A stretch of 64,000 bases of DNA from Desulfobacterales bacterium (GCA_016218685.1 JACRDD010000010.1:1-64000); one strand, 5' to 3'. Counted from the stretch's first letter, positions 24,613 to 33,483 are shown. Notes: generated by a model not told the origin, from the sequence alone. Made by a program: numbers and translations.

Positions 24613-25020
24613 TCAATCACACGGTGGGGTGTCGGACCCCATTTCCTCCAGCAGGCGCCGGAACTCCTTGGAGCGCAAGTACTGATCCACGGCGCTCTGA
24701 TATTCGATCCAGGCATGCCATGCCCTGATCCAATGATGGTTGTGCCAATAGGCTTGAGGATCGCCTTCGCCTTGCAGGCGTTGGATATAGTCCACATACT
24801 CTTCGGCGCAACCGGCACAGAAGTGGTATGGTATCCTGTGATTTGCCGTTTGCTCCCCCTGGGCACCGATCAACGAAGCACCGCAACGCTCGCATTTGGA
24901 AGCGCAGTTGGCGCAGTGAAAAACCTTGAGCACCGAACGAATTTTGTGCCGCCGCTGGGCGGCGGCCTTTTGGGCCGTGGTGATTTTCAGCTTTTCATTC
25001 AGCGGGATGATTTTGCTCAT
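24613..25020 (-). CDS. Hypothetical zinc-binding protein
   Basis: 135 residues from the ATG at 25020 (MSKIIPLNEK). The middle has four to five Cys pairs with zinc-ribbon spacing: FHCANCASKCERCG (about 44-57) and FHCAGCAEEY (about 76-85), separated by a short loop. The C-terminal half is helical and rich in aromatic and charged residues (WHNHHWIRAWHAWIEY). No family name is recognised. It lies between tatA and a sugar-isomerase fold gene, all on the minus strand with modest gaps. It probably coordinates one or two zinc ions; function unknown. Confidence 0.7.
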   Translation of the reverse strand: MSKIIPLNEKLKITTAQKAAAQRRHKIRSVLKVFHCANCASKCERCGASLIGAQGEQTANHRIPYHFCAGCAEEYVDYIQRLQGEGDPQAYWHNHHWIRAWHAWIEYQSAVDQYLRSKEFRRLLEEMGSDTPPCD

Positions 25021-25105
25021 GGGTCTTTCTCGCGATGGCACTCAACCCTCAGTGTGTGACGCGAGTATAACATCCCGAGCCAAGGGTGTCAATGTGGGCG
25101 GCCGT

Positions 25106-25900
25106 TCATTTGCCCGCGAACAGGGCCGCCAGTTTCTCCCGGCTGATGCGAAGATAATCCCGATCCCTGGAAAAGACCTCCAGGGTGATGGTGTCGTCAT
25201 AGCCGGCTTGCCGGAGGGCCTGCACCACCCTCGGGAAATCGATGGCGCCCGCGCCGATGGGCAGATGGTCGTCCTCACGACCGAAGTTGTCGCTGGCGTG
25301 GATATGGCCAAGCCGCCCGGCAAAGCGTTCGATGAATGCCAGAATCCGCTGGGTGCCGCCGCCGATATGGGCATGGCCCGTATCCAGGGTCAGCTTGACT
25401 GCGGGCTGACTTGCGAAAAGCGCATCGAACTCCTCGGGCCGCACCAGGGAAAGGGAGCGCGGGAACATGTTCTCGACACACACCGTGAGCTTCAGGCGTT
25501 CGGCTTCGTTCAACAGGCGCTCCATGGCCACCCGGGCGTGCTGCTGGGCGATCTCCGGCATCATGGCCCCTAGGCCGTGAATGAAGCTTGGATGCAGCAC
25601 CACCTTTAAGGGATGCAGTTCGGCCGCGGCCCGCAGGGACAACCGCATCTCCTCTATCGATGCTTCCCGCAGGCGATCGGTCAGGTCCGCCGTGGAAACA
25701 AATGTCGGCAGGTGGCAGACCAGCGCTAAGTGGAAGCGTGCCAAGGCTTTTTCGATGGCCGCTTTCTGATCCAAGAGCACGGCATGGTGCGCATGGGGCG
25801 CGTCCATGGTGATTTCCAGGTAGTCAAACCCCAGAGGGCCGAGGGCTTCGATCTCCTGCAGCAGCGGGCGCATGGGCGCATTCATAACACCATAACGCAT
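25106..25900 (-). CDS. Sugar phosphate isomerase/epimerase-fold protein (xylose isomerase-like TIM barrel)
   Basis: 264 residues forming one AP-endonuclease-2/xylose-isomerase-like TIM barrel. Family features are an opening MRYGVMNAPMRPLLQEIEAL strand-helix unit, LVCHLPTF, KVVLHPSF, a metal-ligand Glu in VCVENMF, LTLDTGHAHIGG with Asp and His ligands, GHIHASDN and a final ITLEVFS Glu. The ligand set E-D-H-H-E is complete, so a divalent metal site is expected. Members isomerise or epimerise sugars or inositols, but substrate cannot be read from sequence. GGGAG precedes the ATG. Divergent from the MetE-like gene, with 269 bp between. Confidence 0.8.
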   Translation of the reverse strand: MRYGVMNAPMRPLLQEIEALGPLGFDYLEITMDAPHAHHAVLLDQKAAIEKALARFHLALVCHLPTFVSTADLTDRLREASIEEMRLSLRAAAELHPLKVVLHPSFIHGLGAMMPEIAQQHARVAMERLLNEAERLKLTVCVENMFPRSLSLVRPEEFDALFASQPAVKLTLDTGHAHIGGGTQRILAFIERFAGRLGHIHASDNFGREDDHLPIGAGAIDFPRVVQALRQAGYDDTITLEVFSRDRDYLRISREKLAALFAGK

Positions 25901-26169
25901 GCTCGTCTCCCTTGTTGCGTGTGTTCGATTGACCTAAACATGGTTCGGCTCCAGGCAAAGGTCAAGTGAATTTGAAGCACCGGCAAGTACCGGCACGGGT
26001 TTACGTGGTAGGGGCATATAATCATTCGCCCCTACCGGACTGACGCACCCTTGGGAAACATCGCAAGCATGGCAACTTGTGCCGGCAGACGGCCTGTGTT
26101 AAGGTCCGCGGCATGTTTGATTGACGTTTTTACGCGACCCAGGAAGGATCGATATCCGAGGAAATGATT

Positions 26170-27234
26170 ATGAGGCCTGTTCTACAACCCGATGGGCGCC
26201 CCATGCTCATCGGCAGTCAGCCGATCAAGGACCATGCCCGGGCTACGCAACTGGTGATGGCGCATGTGCCCGAAATTCCCAATTGGGTCCAACTGCCGTT
26301 TTACCCCCAGGAAGGGATGGTCTCTCAGTTTGCCGTCGGCCTGCCCGGTCTGATCCACGGAGAGGAGCGCACCTATGTAGACACCTCCGCCGATGGCTTC
26401 GATGATGAGATGGTGGCATTTTTCGAAGAGTTCCTGGCCGTGGTCGAGGAGCGCCGTCCCTGGGATGAGAGCCGCTTCGCTTTTGACCGCACGCAGGCCC
26501 CCGGGTTTTTCGAATTGCTGTCGGCCCTCAAGGCGCCCCCAAAGCCTTTTGCCGTCAAAGGCCAGATCACCGGGCCGATCACCTTTTGCACCAGCCTGAC
26601 CGACGAGCGGCGGCGGGCCATCTTTTATAATGAAGCCTTGCGTGACGCGGCCGTGAAGATGCTGGCGCTCAAGGCCGGCTGGCAGGTTCGGCAACTGAAG
26701 GCCGCCGGTGCGCCGGTGATCCTTTTTATCGACGAACCGGCCCTGGCCGGCTATGGGTCATCGGAATTCATCAGTATCTCCAGGGAAGATATCGCCGCCT
26801 GCCTGCAGGAGGTGGTCGATATGGTGCATAGCCTGGGCGCCTGGGCCGGGGTGCACGTCTGCGCCAATACGGATTGGTCTTTGCTGCTCTCGTCGGAACT
26901 GGATATCGTCAATTTCGATGCCTTCGGGTACTTTGACAAATTCGTGCTCTATGCCGAGCCGCTCAAAAGTTTTTTGCATGCCGGCGGGTGCCTGGCCTGG
27001 GGATTGGTGCCCACATCGCCAGCCGACGTAGTATCCGCCGCAACGTTGGAGCAGGTTTGGGCGCGCTGGCAGGCCGGTGTCCAGGCTCTGGCGGCCCTGG
27101 GCGTCGATCCCGTTGCCCTGCGCAGGCAATCCTTCATCACGCCCAGTTGTGGCACCGGTTCTTTGCCGCCGGAGCTGAGTCAAAAAGTGTTGGAAATGAC
27201 CCAGGCGTTATCGGCCCGGGTCAGAAATTCATAA
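26170..27234 (+). CDS. MetE C-terminal/UROD-like protein (methionine synthase II family)
   Basis: 354 residues. I prefer the ATG at 26170 over 26164 because GAGGAA sits at proper distance only from the former. It is a single TIM barrel of the cobalamin-independent methionine synthase C-terminal type: PNWVQLPFYPQEGM, KGQITGPITF (about 136-145), FIDEPALAG (about 193-201), GVHVCANTDW with the His-x-Cys zinc motif (about 236-245), and SCGTGSL near the end with the further Cys ligand. The zinc site H, C, E and C appears complete. The N-terminal half of full MetE is absent, as in archaeal and many anaerobe versions that use corrinoid or other methyl donors. It is followed 1 bp later by a 146-bp palindrome. 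Exact methyl donor unknown. Confidence 0.75.
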   Translation: MRPVLQPDGRPMLIGSQPIKDHARATQLVMAHVPEIPNWVQLPFYPQEGMVSQFAVGLPGLIHGEERTYVDTSADGFDDEMVAFFEEFLAVVEERRPWDESRFAFDRTQAPGFFELLSALKAPPKPFAVKGQITGPITFCTSLTDERRRAIFYNEALRDAAVKMLALKAGWQVRQLKAAGAPVILFIDEPALAGYGSSEFISISREDIAACLQEVVDMVHSLGAWAGVHVCANTDWSLLLSSELDIVNFDAFGYFDKFVLYAEPLKSFLHAGGCLAWGLVPTSPADVVSAATLEQVWARWQAGVQALAALGVDPVALRRQSFITPSCGTGSLPPELSQKVLEMTQALSARVRNS

Positions 27235-27235
27235 G

Positions 27236-27381
27236 GAGTGTCCATCCAAAAATGGCTATTTTCGCCGATTTCGGCGTTGGGCGAAAATTTTAATCCTCGA
27301 AATATGTCCATATATTCCTGCGGTTAAAATTTTCGTCCGCCTTGAACTCGACAAAAATATCTCATTTCTGGACGGACACTC
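27236..27381. repeat. 146-bp near-perfect palindrome (MITE-like element or large hairpin)
   Basis: The sequence reads almost the same on both strands about a centre at 27308/27309. The outer 8 bp GAGTGTCC (27236-27243) and GGACACTC (27374-27381) are perfect. The inner block GGGCGAAAATTTTAA (27279-27293) pairs with TTAAAATTTTCGTCC (27324-27338) at 14 of 15 positions. The tip pairs AATATG with CATATATT. By eye about two thirds of the roughly 70-bp arms match. The left arm also holds a private hairpin, CGCCGA-TT-TCGGCG (27263-27276). It is AT-rich, non-coding, and fills the gap between two genes. It fits a non-autonomous transposable element with long terminal inverted repeats; no clear target duplication is visible. 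Confidence 0.75.
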
Positions 27382-27398
27382 AGCAAAGGAATCTGAAC

Positions 27399-28238
27399 AT
27401 GAGCGGAGCTACTTTCAGCGGCGCCTCAAGATATGTGCTGGACGCCGAGCTGGCCCAGATCGTCAATGTCTCCATGGCCCTGGAGATGCCCCTGTTGCTC
27501 AAGGGCGAGCCGGGCACCGGTAAAACCATGCTGGCCCATGCCATCACCGAGAGCCTGGGCATGCCCTTGCTGGTGCTCAACGTCAAGTCGAGCATGAAGC
27601 TGGTCGAGGCCCTCTACCAGTACGATACCCTGACGCGCCTCAATGACAGCCGTTTCGGCGACTCCAAGCGCGACGTGAGCGACATCGAGGCCTATATCAA
27701 GATGGGCAAGATCGGTCAGTCCTTCACCGCCGAGCGGCGCACGGTGCTGCTGATCGACGAGATCGACAAGGCCGACACCGATTTCCAGGACGACATGCTC
27801 GACGTGCTGGACCAGATGGAGTTCGATATCATCGAGATCGATAAGACCATCCGGGCCAAGCACCGGCCGGTGATCATCATTACCTCCAACGCTAAGAAGG
27901 ATCTCTCCGACCCCTTCCTGGGCCGCTGCAATTTCCATCACATTGCCTTTCCCGATCCCAAGATGATGCGCAAGATCATCGATGTGCACTTCCCGGGGTT
28001 GAACGGGGCGCTGATCGACGGCGCCATCGAGGCCTTTTATAAGCTGCGCCAGTTGGAAGGCATCGAAAAGCGGCCGGCCACGCGCGAGCTGATCAACTGG
28101 CTGCGGGCCTTGCAGAGCGACCCTGATTTTAATCCCAAGCGGCTCAAGGAGGAGCTGCCTTTCCTGGGCGTGCTCTTCAAGAAGAGCCAGGATTTCGAAC
28201 AGGCCAGCCGGCTGGCGCAACGCCGGGGACGGTATTAA
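27399..28238 (+). CDS. MoxR-type AAA+ ATPase
   Basis: 279 residues from the ATG at 27399, which follows AAAGGA (an in-frame ATG at 27342 lies inside the palindrome). One AAA+ domain with Walker A GEPGTGKT (about 34-41), Walker B VLLIDEIDK (about 111-119), sensor 1 in IIITSNAKKDL and an arginine-finger segment DPFLGRC. The MoxR/CoxD family are ATP-driven chaperones that insert metal cofactors or remodel partner enzymes and almost always act with a VWA-domain protein. That partner follows 5 bp downstream. The client is not evident: no CO dehydrogenase or similar molybdenum enzyme lies nearby. Confidence 0.88.
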   Translation: MSGATFSGASRYVLDAELAQIVNVSMALEMPLLLKGEPGTGKTMLAHAITESLGMPLLVLNVKSSMKLVEALYQYDTLTRLNDSRFGDSKRDVSDIEAYIKMGKIGQSFTAERRTVLLIDEIDKADTDFQDDMLDVLDQMEFDIIEIDKTIRAKHRPVIIITSNAKKDLSDPFLGRCNFHHIAFPDPKMMRKIIDVHFPGLNGALIDGAIEAFYKLRQLEGIEKRPATRELINWLRALQSDPDFNPKRLKEELPFLGVLFKKSQDFEQASRLAQRRGRY

Positions 28239-28243
28239 TCTCC

Positions 28244-29434
28244 ATGTTCATCGACTTCTTCTATAAGCTCAGGGATCACGGTGTGCCGGTATCGCCCACG
28301 GCCTTTTTGACCCTGCACAAAGCCCTGGACCAGAAGCTGATCCAGAGTCTGGACGACTTCTATACGGTCTCCCGGGCGGTGCTGGTGAAGAGCGAGCGCT
28401 ACTTCGATCTCTACGATCAGGTCTTCGCCCACCATTTCGAAGGGGTCGAACTGCCTGCCAACGAAGGCTTAGCCATCGATGAAATGGCCCGGGCCATGCT
28501 CGAGCAGTGGCTGCAAAACCCCAAGGAGCTGGCCGCGGCCCTGGGCATGGACGAGGCCGAGTTGCAGAAGCTCACCCCCGAGCAGTTGATCGAATACTTC
28601 AAAGAGCGGCTCAAGGAGCAGACCGAGCGCCACGATGGCGGCAACCGCTGGATCGGCACGGGCGGCACCTCACCGGTGGGCCACTCGGGTCACCATCCCG
28701 GCGGCATGCGCGTGGGCGGCGAATCGCGCAACCACTCGGCCGTCAAGGTGGCTCTGGAGCGGCGCTACAAGGATTATTCCCTGGAAGGCCCCCTGACCAA
28801 CGCCATGATGGGCGAAGCCCTCAAGCGGCTGCGCCACCTGCGACCGGCCGGGCCCAAGGACCAGGTCAACATCGACAAGAGCATCTACCAGACCATGAAG
28901 AACGCCGGCGAGATCGAGATCGTCTTCGACAGCAGTCTCAAGGACCGGCTCAAGATCATTCTGGCCATCGACAACGGCGGCTGGTCCATGGACCCTTACA
29001 TTCCGCTGGTGCAGACCCTCTTCGACTACGCCAAGGCCCAGTTCAAAGAGGTCAAAACGCTTTTCTTTCACAACACCGTGTACGAAACCTTGTGGGGCGA
29101 CCCGGCACGCTACAAAAAACCGGTGACGCTCAACGAACTGGCCCGCCGCGATCCCGAAACGCGCCTGATCTTCGTGGGTGACGCCAGCATGGCGCCCTAC
29201 GAATTGATGGCCCAGGACGGTTCGATCTACATCACCGACCGCAGCGGCCGGCCCAGCATCGCCTGCCTGGAGTTTCTGGCCAAAACCTTCCGCCACTCGG
29301 TCTGGCTCAACCCCGTACGCAAGGGGCGCTGGAACTACACCCGCACCATCAACGTCATCAGCCAGATTTTCCCCATGTTCGAACTGAGCATCGACGGCTT
29401 GGAAAAGGCCGTGGCGCGGCTGACCGCGATGTAA
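28244..29434 (+). CDS. VWA-domain protein (CoxE-like), MoxR partner
   Basis: 396 residues. The N-terminal half is helical and charged ([20 protein letters not shown] opening, typical of the CoxE/DUF58-like group). The C-terminal half is a von Willebrand A-type domain (about 225-390) opening with [13 protein letters not shown]. The usual metal-adhesion motif DxSxS reads D-N-G-G-W-S, so metal binding may be altered. Later it has [14 protein letters not shown], which restores an Asp at the expected place. A Gly/His-rich segment ([17 protein letters not shown], about 142-158) is notable. It forms an operon with the MoxR ATPase and probably bridges it to a client protein. Confidence 0.83.
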   Translation: MFIDFFYKLRDHGVPVSPTAFLTLHKALDQKLIQSLDDFYTVSRAVLVKSERYFDLYDQVFAHHFEGVELPANEGLAIDEMARAMLEQWLQNPKELAAALGMDEAELQKLTPEQLIEYFKERLKEQTERHDGGNRWIGTGGTSPVGHSGHHPGGMRVGGESRNHSAVKVALERRYKDYSLEGPLTNAMMGEALKRLRHLRPAGPKDQVNIDKSIYQTMKNAGEIEIVFDSSLKDRLKIILAIDNGGWSMDPYIPLVQTLFDYAKAQFKEVKTLFFHNTVYETLWGDPARYKKPVTLNELARRDPETRLIFVGDASMAPYELMAQDGSIYITDRSGRPSIACLEFLAKTFRHSVWLNPVRKGRWNYTRTINVISQIFPMFELSIDGLEKAVARLTAM

Positions 29435-29445
29435 AGAATTGAGCT

Positions 29446-29486
29446 CCTATTACCTATGCTTCCTAATGGGTAGAAGAGGTAATAGG
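29446..29486. repeat. Inverted repeat after the MoxR/VWA operon
   Basis: CCTATTACCT (29446-29455) and AGGTAATAGG (29477-29486) form a perfect 10-bp stem; CTTC and GAAG can extend it after a 3-nt bulge. It starts 11 bp after the VWA stop. Only a loose T-rich stretch (ATTTTATTTAT) follows about 13 bp later, so it is a weak terminator or an mRNA 3'-end structure. Confidence 0.5.
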
Positions 29487-29546
29487 TAGGCCAGTCCTCA
29501 TTTTATTTATATATTTGATATTAATGCTAATTATTTTAAAAAGAAA

Positions 29547-29562
29547 CGGCATGTTTCCTGCT
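29547..29562 (+). promoter_or_regulatory. Candidate sigma-54 promoter of the PEP-CTERM gene
   Basis: CGGCATGTTTCCTGCT has the -24 GG (29548-29549) and -12 GC (29560-29561) elements with exactly 10 bp between, as required by sigma-54. Context bases GGCAY and TGCW also fit. A transcript would start near 29573, about 75 bp before the ATG. PEP-CTERM genes are known to be placed under sigma-54/PrsR control in several genomes. Confidence 0.5.
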
Positions 29563-29647
29563 CTGTAGTGTCCAGAGCGAAGCTGAGCGCAAAAATGACT
29601 TTCAAATTGATAGCTTACAGTCTCGAAAATAGCCCATGGAGGCACAC

Positions 29648-30271
29648 ATGAAAAGAATCGCATTGCTACTGACTTTGATTTTAATCGGTTTTGCAGGAAA
29701 CGCCCATGCAGTCCTATACAGTTTCGACAACATCACTAATAACAGCGCCACCAATGCAGCCATCGGGGAGGCCCAGCTCTTTGTGGATGTGACCGATTCT
29801 GGTAGTGGACAAGTCCTATTTACTTTTTCTAATATCGGACCCGCTGCCTCATCGATCACGGATATTTATTTCGATGACGATGTGCCCTTGATGACCTATA
29901 ACTCTTTCGTAAATTCTGTGGGGGATGTGGCCTTCACGGTGGGTGCTCACCCGAGCGATCTTCCGGGTGGGAATGATCACCATTTCAGCTCTAACTACAG
30001 CTACGATTCCGACAACCCGGTCCAACCGAAAGGGATCAACCCGGAAGAAGCATTGGGTTTGCTTTTTGACGGTACGTTTAATGACATTATAGCCGCGTTG
30101 GATGGTGGCACTATGCGCATCGGTTTGCATGTGCAAGGTTTCGCGAACGGCGGCAGCGAAGCCTTTATCAATAATTCTACAGCCCCGGTTCCTGAGCCGG
30201 CGACCTTGCTACTGTTAGGTACCGGTTTGATCGGCTTGGCTGGAGCTTCCCGGAAAAAGCTAAAGAAGTAA
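29648..30271 (+). CDS. PEP-CTERM sorting domain protein
   Basis: 207 residues from the ATG at 29648, chosen because GGAGG lies 5 bp before it (an ATG at 29636 overlaps that site). A signal peptide (about residues 1-20, ending GNAHA) precedes an extracellular body with no known domain, rich in Asn, Asp and Gly. The C-terminus has the complete PEP-CTERM signal: V-P-E-P-A-T, a hydrophobic helix LLLLGTGLIGLAG, and a basic tail SRKKLKK. Exosortase (EpsH) cleaves at this signal, and such proteins usually accompany exopolysaccharide or biofilm formation. No exosortase gene lies in the window. It has its own sigma-54-like promoter and its own terminator, so it is monocistronic. Confidence 0.88.
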   Translation: MKRIALLLTLILIGFAGNAHAVLYSFDNITNNSATNAAIGEAQLFVDVTDSGSGQVLFTFSNIGPAASSITDIYFDDDVPLMTYNSFVNSVGDVAFTVGAHPSDLPGGNDHHFSSNYSYDSDNPVQPKGINPEEALGLLFDGTFNDIIAALDGGTMRIGLHVQGFANGGSEAFINNSTAPVPEPATLLLLGTGLIGLAGASRKKLKK

Positions 30272-30290
30272 AATCATACTTTCTCTTACG

Positions 30291-30335
30291 AAAAGGCAGG
30301 GGTTGCTAAGGCGAGCCCCTGCCTTTTTCTTTTTT
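30291..30335 (+). terminator. Intrinsic terminator of the PEP-CTERM gene
   Basis: AAAGGCAGGGG (30292-30302) pairs with CCCCTGCCTTT (30316-30326) and is followed by TTCTTTTTT. A strong rho-independent terminator, 20 bp after the stop codon. Confidence 0.88.
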
Positions 30336-30360
30336 GCAGCAACCGTCGATGAAAGCAAAG

Positions 30361-30391
30361 ACGCCTTGCCCCAGGGTTCGGGGCAAGGCGT
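30361..30391 (-). terminator. Terminator of the minus-strand acyl-CoA cluster
   Basis: ACGCCTTGCCCC (30361-30372) and GGGGCAAGGCGT (30380-30391) form a perfect 12-bp stem with a 7-nt loop. On the minus strand it is followed by CTTTGCTTTC. It lies 49 bp beyond the thiolase stop, closing the cluster. Confidence 0.75.
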
Positions 30392-30439
30392 TCGATCAAT
30401 TCAGTCGATTGCGCTTATGGCGCACTTCAGTCAGAAAAA

Positions 30440-31648
30440 TTAGCGCTGCAAATTCTCGATCACGGTGGCCACGCCCAGCCCGCCGCCGCAGCAGGAGCTG
30501 AAGAAGCCGTAGCGGCCGCCGCGGCGGATCAGTTCGCGCATGGTGAACATGCAGACGCGGGCGCCCGAGGCACCGTTGGGATGGCCGTAGGCGATGGCGC
30601 CGCCCAGGGGATTCCATTTGGCCATGTCGACCTTGTCGCCGGTCTGTTTTTCCAGCTCTTTGATGACCGCCAGGTTCTGCACGGCGAAGGCCTCGTTGCA
30701 CTCCATGACATCCATCTGGGAGAGTTTCAGGCCGGCCCGTTTCAAGGCCTGGGGCACGGCATAGGCCGGGCCGATGCCCATGATCTTGGGGTCCACGCCA
30801 TAGTCGCCGCCGGCCAGCCATTTGGCCATGGGCTTGTAACCCAACTCTTTGGCTTTTTCGGCGGACATCATCAACACCATGGCGCCACCATCGTTGCGGC
30901 CCGAGGCGTTGCCGGCGGTGACCGTACCGTCTTTGGTAAAGGCCGGGGGCAGTTTGGCCAAGCCGGCCAGGGTGGTATCGGCGCGGGGATGCTCATCGAC
31001 TTTGAAGACCATTTCCGGAGTCTTCTTGGTGGCCGGGAAAACCACCGGAACGATCTCATCGTTGAAATAGCCGGATTCCATGGCCATCTTGGCGCGCATC
31101 TGGCTGTTGTAGGCGAATTCATCCGATGCTTCCCGCGGGATGTTGTAGATCTTTTGCAGGTTCTCGGCGGTGATGCCCATGCCGATCTGCTCGTCCTTCA
31201 CTGGGGAAAGGCTGGTGTGCAGCGGCATGGGGGGAATCATCTTATAAGGCTCGATGGACATGGAGAACTTCACCGGAATCTGGCTGTAGGCTTCGCTGCC
31301 GCCGGCGATGATCACATCGGCCTGGCCGGCCAGGATCTTCCAGGCCGCATGGTTGATGGAGTCGATGGCCGAGCCGCACTGCATTTCGACATAGGAGGCC
31401 GAGGTCTCGTAGGGCAGACCGGCGTGCAGCATCGCCCAGCGCGCTGGATTGATGGCTTCCGAGCAATGGGCGGCGATGCCCATGATGACCGAGTCGACTT
31501 TGCCTTTTTCCAGAATTTTGGTTTTTTCCACCAAGCCCTTGATGGCGATACTGGCCAACCGGCTGGCCGAAAAGGTTCTCAAGCTGCCGCCCATGCGGCC
31601 GAATGCGGTGCGTACGCCATCCACGAATACAACTTCTCTTGCAGACAT
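30440..31648 (-). CDS. Acetyl-CoA acetyltransferase-type thiolase
   Basis: 402 residues, the normal thiolase length, with AAAGGAG before the ATG. Thiolases cleave 3-ketoacyl-CoA with CoA, or run in reverse. The nucleophilic Cys is in VEMQCGSAIDS (Cys at residue 91), where many thiolases have C-(A/S)-S-G. The catalytic His is in AYGHPNGASGARV and the second catalytic Cys in FSSCCGGGLGVA. GNASGRNDGGAM is also conserved. All catalytic residues are present. Last gene of the minus-strand cluster, after the acyl-CoA ligase, and ahead of a strong terminator. In context it probably cleaves acetoacetyl-CoA or a related ketoacyl-CoA to acetyl-CoA. Confidence 0.88.
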   Translation of the reverse strand: MSAREVVFVDGVRTAFGRMGGSLRTFSASRLASIAIKGLVEKTKILEKGKVDSVIMGIAAHCSEAINPARWAMLHAGLPYETSASYVEMQCGSAIDSINHAAWKILAGQADVIIAGGSEAYSQIPVKFSMSIEPYKMIPPMPLHTSLSPVKDEQIGMGITAENLQKIYNIPREASDEFAYNSQMRAKMAMESGYFNDEIVPVVFPATKKTPEMVFKVDEHPRADTTLAGLAKLPPAFTKDGTVTAGNASGRNDGGAMVLMMSAEKAKELGYKPMAKWLAGGDYGVDPKIMGIGPAYAVPQALKRAGLKLSQMDVMECNEAFAVQNLAVIKELEKQTGDKVDMAKWNPLGGAIAYGHPNGASGARVCMFTMRELIRRGGRYGFFSSCCGGGLGVATVIENLQR

Positions 31649-31732
31649 TTTTTTTCTCCTTTAACTAGTATATTTCAAACTCAATCCCACGATGCGAGCC
31701 GGGGATTACCATGGGTACTGCTTTATCGGATA

Positions 31733-33400
31733 TTACTTCTTCTGCGTTTTGGCCTCTTCTTCGGTGCGCAGCACCTTGCGCAGAACCTTGCCTACCGCGG
31801 ATTTGGGGATATTATCGCGGAACTCCACCATTTTTGGCCGCTTGTAGGGCGCCAGCTTGTCTTTGCAGAAATCGATGATCTCCTGTTCGGTGGCGGTCTG
31901 ACCCTGTTTGAGCGTGACGAAGACTTTGATGGTCTCGCCGCGGTATTCGTCAGAAACGCCGATGGATACTGCTTCGGCCACTTTAGGATGCCGATAGATG
32001 ACTTCGTCGATTTCGCGCGGGTAGATATTGTAGCCGCCGGCGATGATCATGTCCTTGGTGCGATCCACGATGAAGAGATAACCGTCTTCGTCCTGAATGG
32101 CCACATCACCGGTGTACAGCCAGCCGTCCTTGAGTTGATTGGCGGTTTCGGCCGGGTTGTTCCAGTAGTATTGCATGACCTGCGGCCCTTTGATGATCAG
32201 CTCTCCGCGTTCGCCGGGCTTGACCTGGGTGACGCCGTCGTTGGGATCCACGAGGCGGATATCGGTGTCCGGGAAGGGGATGCCGATGCTGCCCGGTTTT
32301 TTCAAGCCCATGTTGGGGTTGGCCGTGCCCACAGAGGTGGTTTCGCTCATGCCCCAGCCTTCGCTGATGGCGATGCCCAGATCCTTGGCCCGCTCGATAT
32401 GGCCCACCGGGCAGGGCGCGCCGCCGCTGTTGAGCAGGCCGAACTTTTTGCCCAGATCCATGGATTCGGCCTGGGGATGGTTGAGGATGGCGCCGATCAT
32501 GGTGGGTACGGCCGGGAAGAATTGGATGCGATCGATCTTGGCCAACAGGCCCATGACTTCATTGATATCGAAGCGTGGCACCAGGATCATCGTGGCGCAG
32601 TTGAACATGGCCCAGTTCAGGACGATGATGTCGCCATAGACGTGGAAAAAGGGCAGCATGGCCAGCACATTGCGCTTTTCAGGCGGTGTCTGGTTGTTGA
32701 GAAAAGAGCCCCACATGCTGGCCTGCACGGTGGCGGCGATGATGTTGGCATGGCTCAAGACCGCGCCTTTGGGAATGCCGGTGGTGCCGCCCGTAAACTG
32801 GATCAGGGCCGGGTCGTCCGGCGTGATGGGCACACGGGGGGCCTTGGTGCTGGCGCAGCCGTCGAGCAGGCGGGAGAAGTGGTGCCAGCCCTTGGCCAGT
32901 TCCAACTGCTCCGGCGTGCTCACGCCGAAGCCTTCGATGTAATCGGTAATGCGGGTCACGATGACTCTGGGGATCTCGACCTTGGCGCACAGCGCGCGGA
33001 TGTTGGGCAGCACCATGTCGAAGGTAAACAGGGTGGTGACGCCGGTGTTCTGGCAGATGGCGATGAGCTCTTCGGCCGTGTACATGGGGTTGAGGTTGAC
33101 CACGATGGCGCCCAGCGACATGGCCGCATAGTAGGCCACCACGTACTGGGGGCTGTTGGGCAGATGCACGGCCACGCGTTCCCCCTTCTGTATCCCCAGA
33201 CCGGCCAGGGCGTTGGACATGCGCATCACTTGCTGGCGCACCTGCCAGAAGGTCATCTGGCTGCCATAGAGATCCAGGGCCGGTTTATCCGGGAAGCTGT
33301 TGGCCGCGATGTTGACCAGATCGTGAACGGGGATGCGTGGGTAGCGGATGGTCGCGGGAACATTGAAGTCGTACTGACGGTGCCAGAACTTTTCTTCCAT
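31733..33400 (-). CDS. Acyl-CoA synthetase (AMP-forming long-chain fatty acid-CoA ligase type)
   Basis: 555 residues from the ATG at 33400, preceded by GGAGG (the frame is open 29 codons further upstream without such a site). ANL-superfamily enzyme activating a carboxylic acid through an acyl-AMP. Signatures are the P-loop-like FTGGTTGIPKGA (about 181-192), GWGMSETTSVG (about 332-342), YTGDVAIQDEDGYLFIVDR (about 426-444), and the C-terminal lysine in KSAVGKVLRK (about 532-541). All are intact. The sequence looks like the FadD/medium-chain group, but substrate range cannot be set. It lies between the Fe-S protein and thiolase genes and may activate the acid that feeds the AbfD-type dehydratase. 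Confidence 0.88.
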   Translation of the reverse strand: MEEKFWHRQYDFNVPATIRYPRIPVHDLVNIAANSFPDKPALDLYGSQMTFWQVRQQVMRMSNALAGLGIQKGERVAVHLPNSPQYVVAYYAAMSLGAIVVNLNPMYTAEELIAICQNTGVTTLFTFDMVLPNIRALCAKVEIPRVIVTRITDYIEGFGVSTPEQLELAKGWHHFSRLLDGCASTKAPRVPITPDDPALIQFTGGTTGIPKGAVLSHANIIAATVQASMWGSFLNNQTPPEKRNVLAMLPFFHVYGDIIVLNWAMFNCATMILVPRFDINEVMGLLAKIDRIQFFPAVPTMIGAILNHPQAESMDLGKKFGLLNSGGAPCPVGHIERAKDLGIAISEGWGMSETTSVGTANPNMGLKKPGSIGIPFPDTDIRLVDPNDGVTQVKPGERGELIIKGPQVMQYYWNNPAETANQLKDGWLYTGDVAIQDEDGYLFIVDRTKDMIIAGGYNIYPREIDEVIYRHPKVAEAVSIGVSDEYRGETIKVFVTLKQGQTATEQEIIDFCKDKLAPYKRPKMVEFRDNIPKSAVGKVLRKVLRTEEEAKTQKK

Positions 33401-33456
33401 TGCGTGCCTCCTCAAGTGCTGATGATTCAACCCCAATACAGCAATAGGCGTCCTCA

Positions 33457-33483
33457 GCTTTACAAGCTGTGCATCTGTAAAGC
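33457..33483. promoter_or_regulatory. Inverted repeat upstream of the acyl-CoA ligase gene
   Basis: GCTTTACA (33457-33464) and TGTAAAGC (33476-33483) are a perfect 8-bp inverted repeat separated by 11 bp, placed 57 bp before the ligase ATG (minus strand). It could be an operator or the stem of a leader hairpin. Confidence 0.4.
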
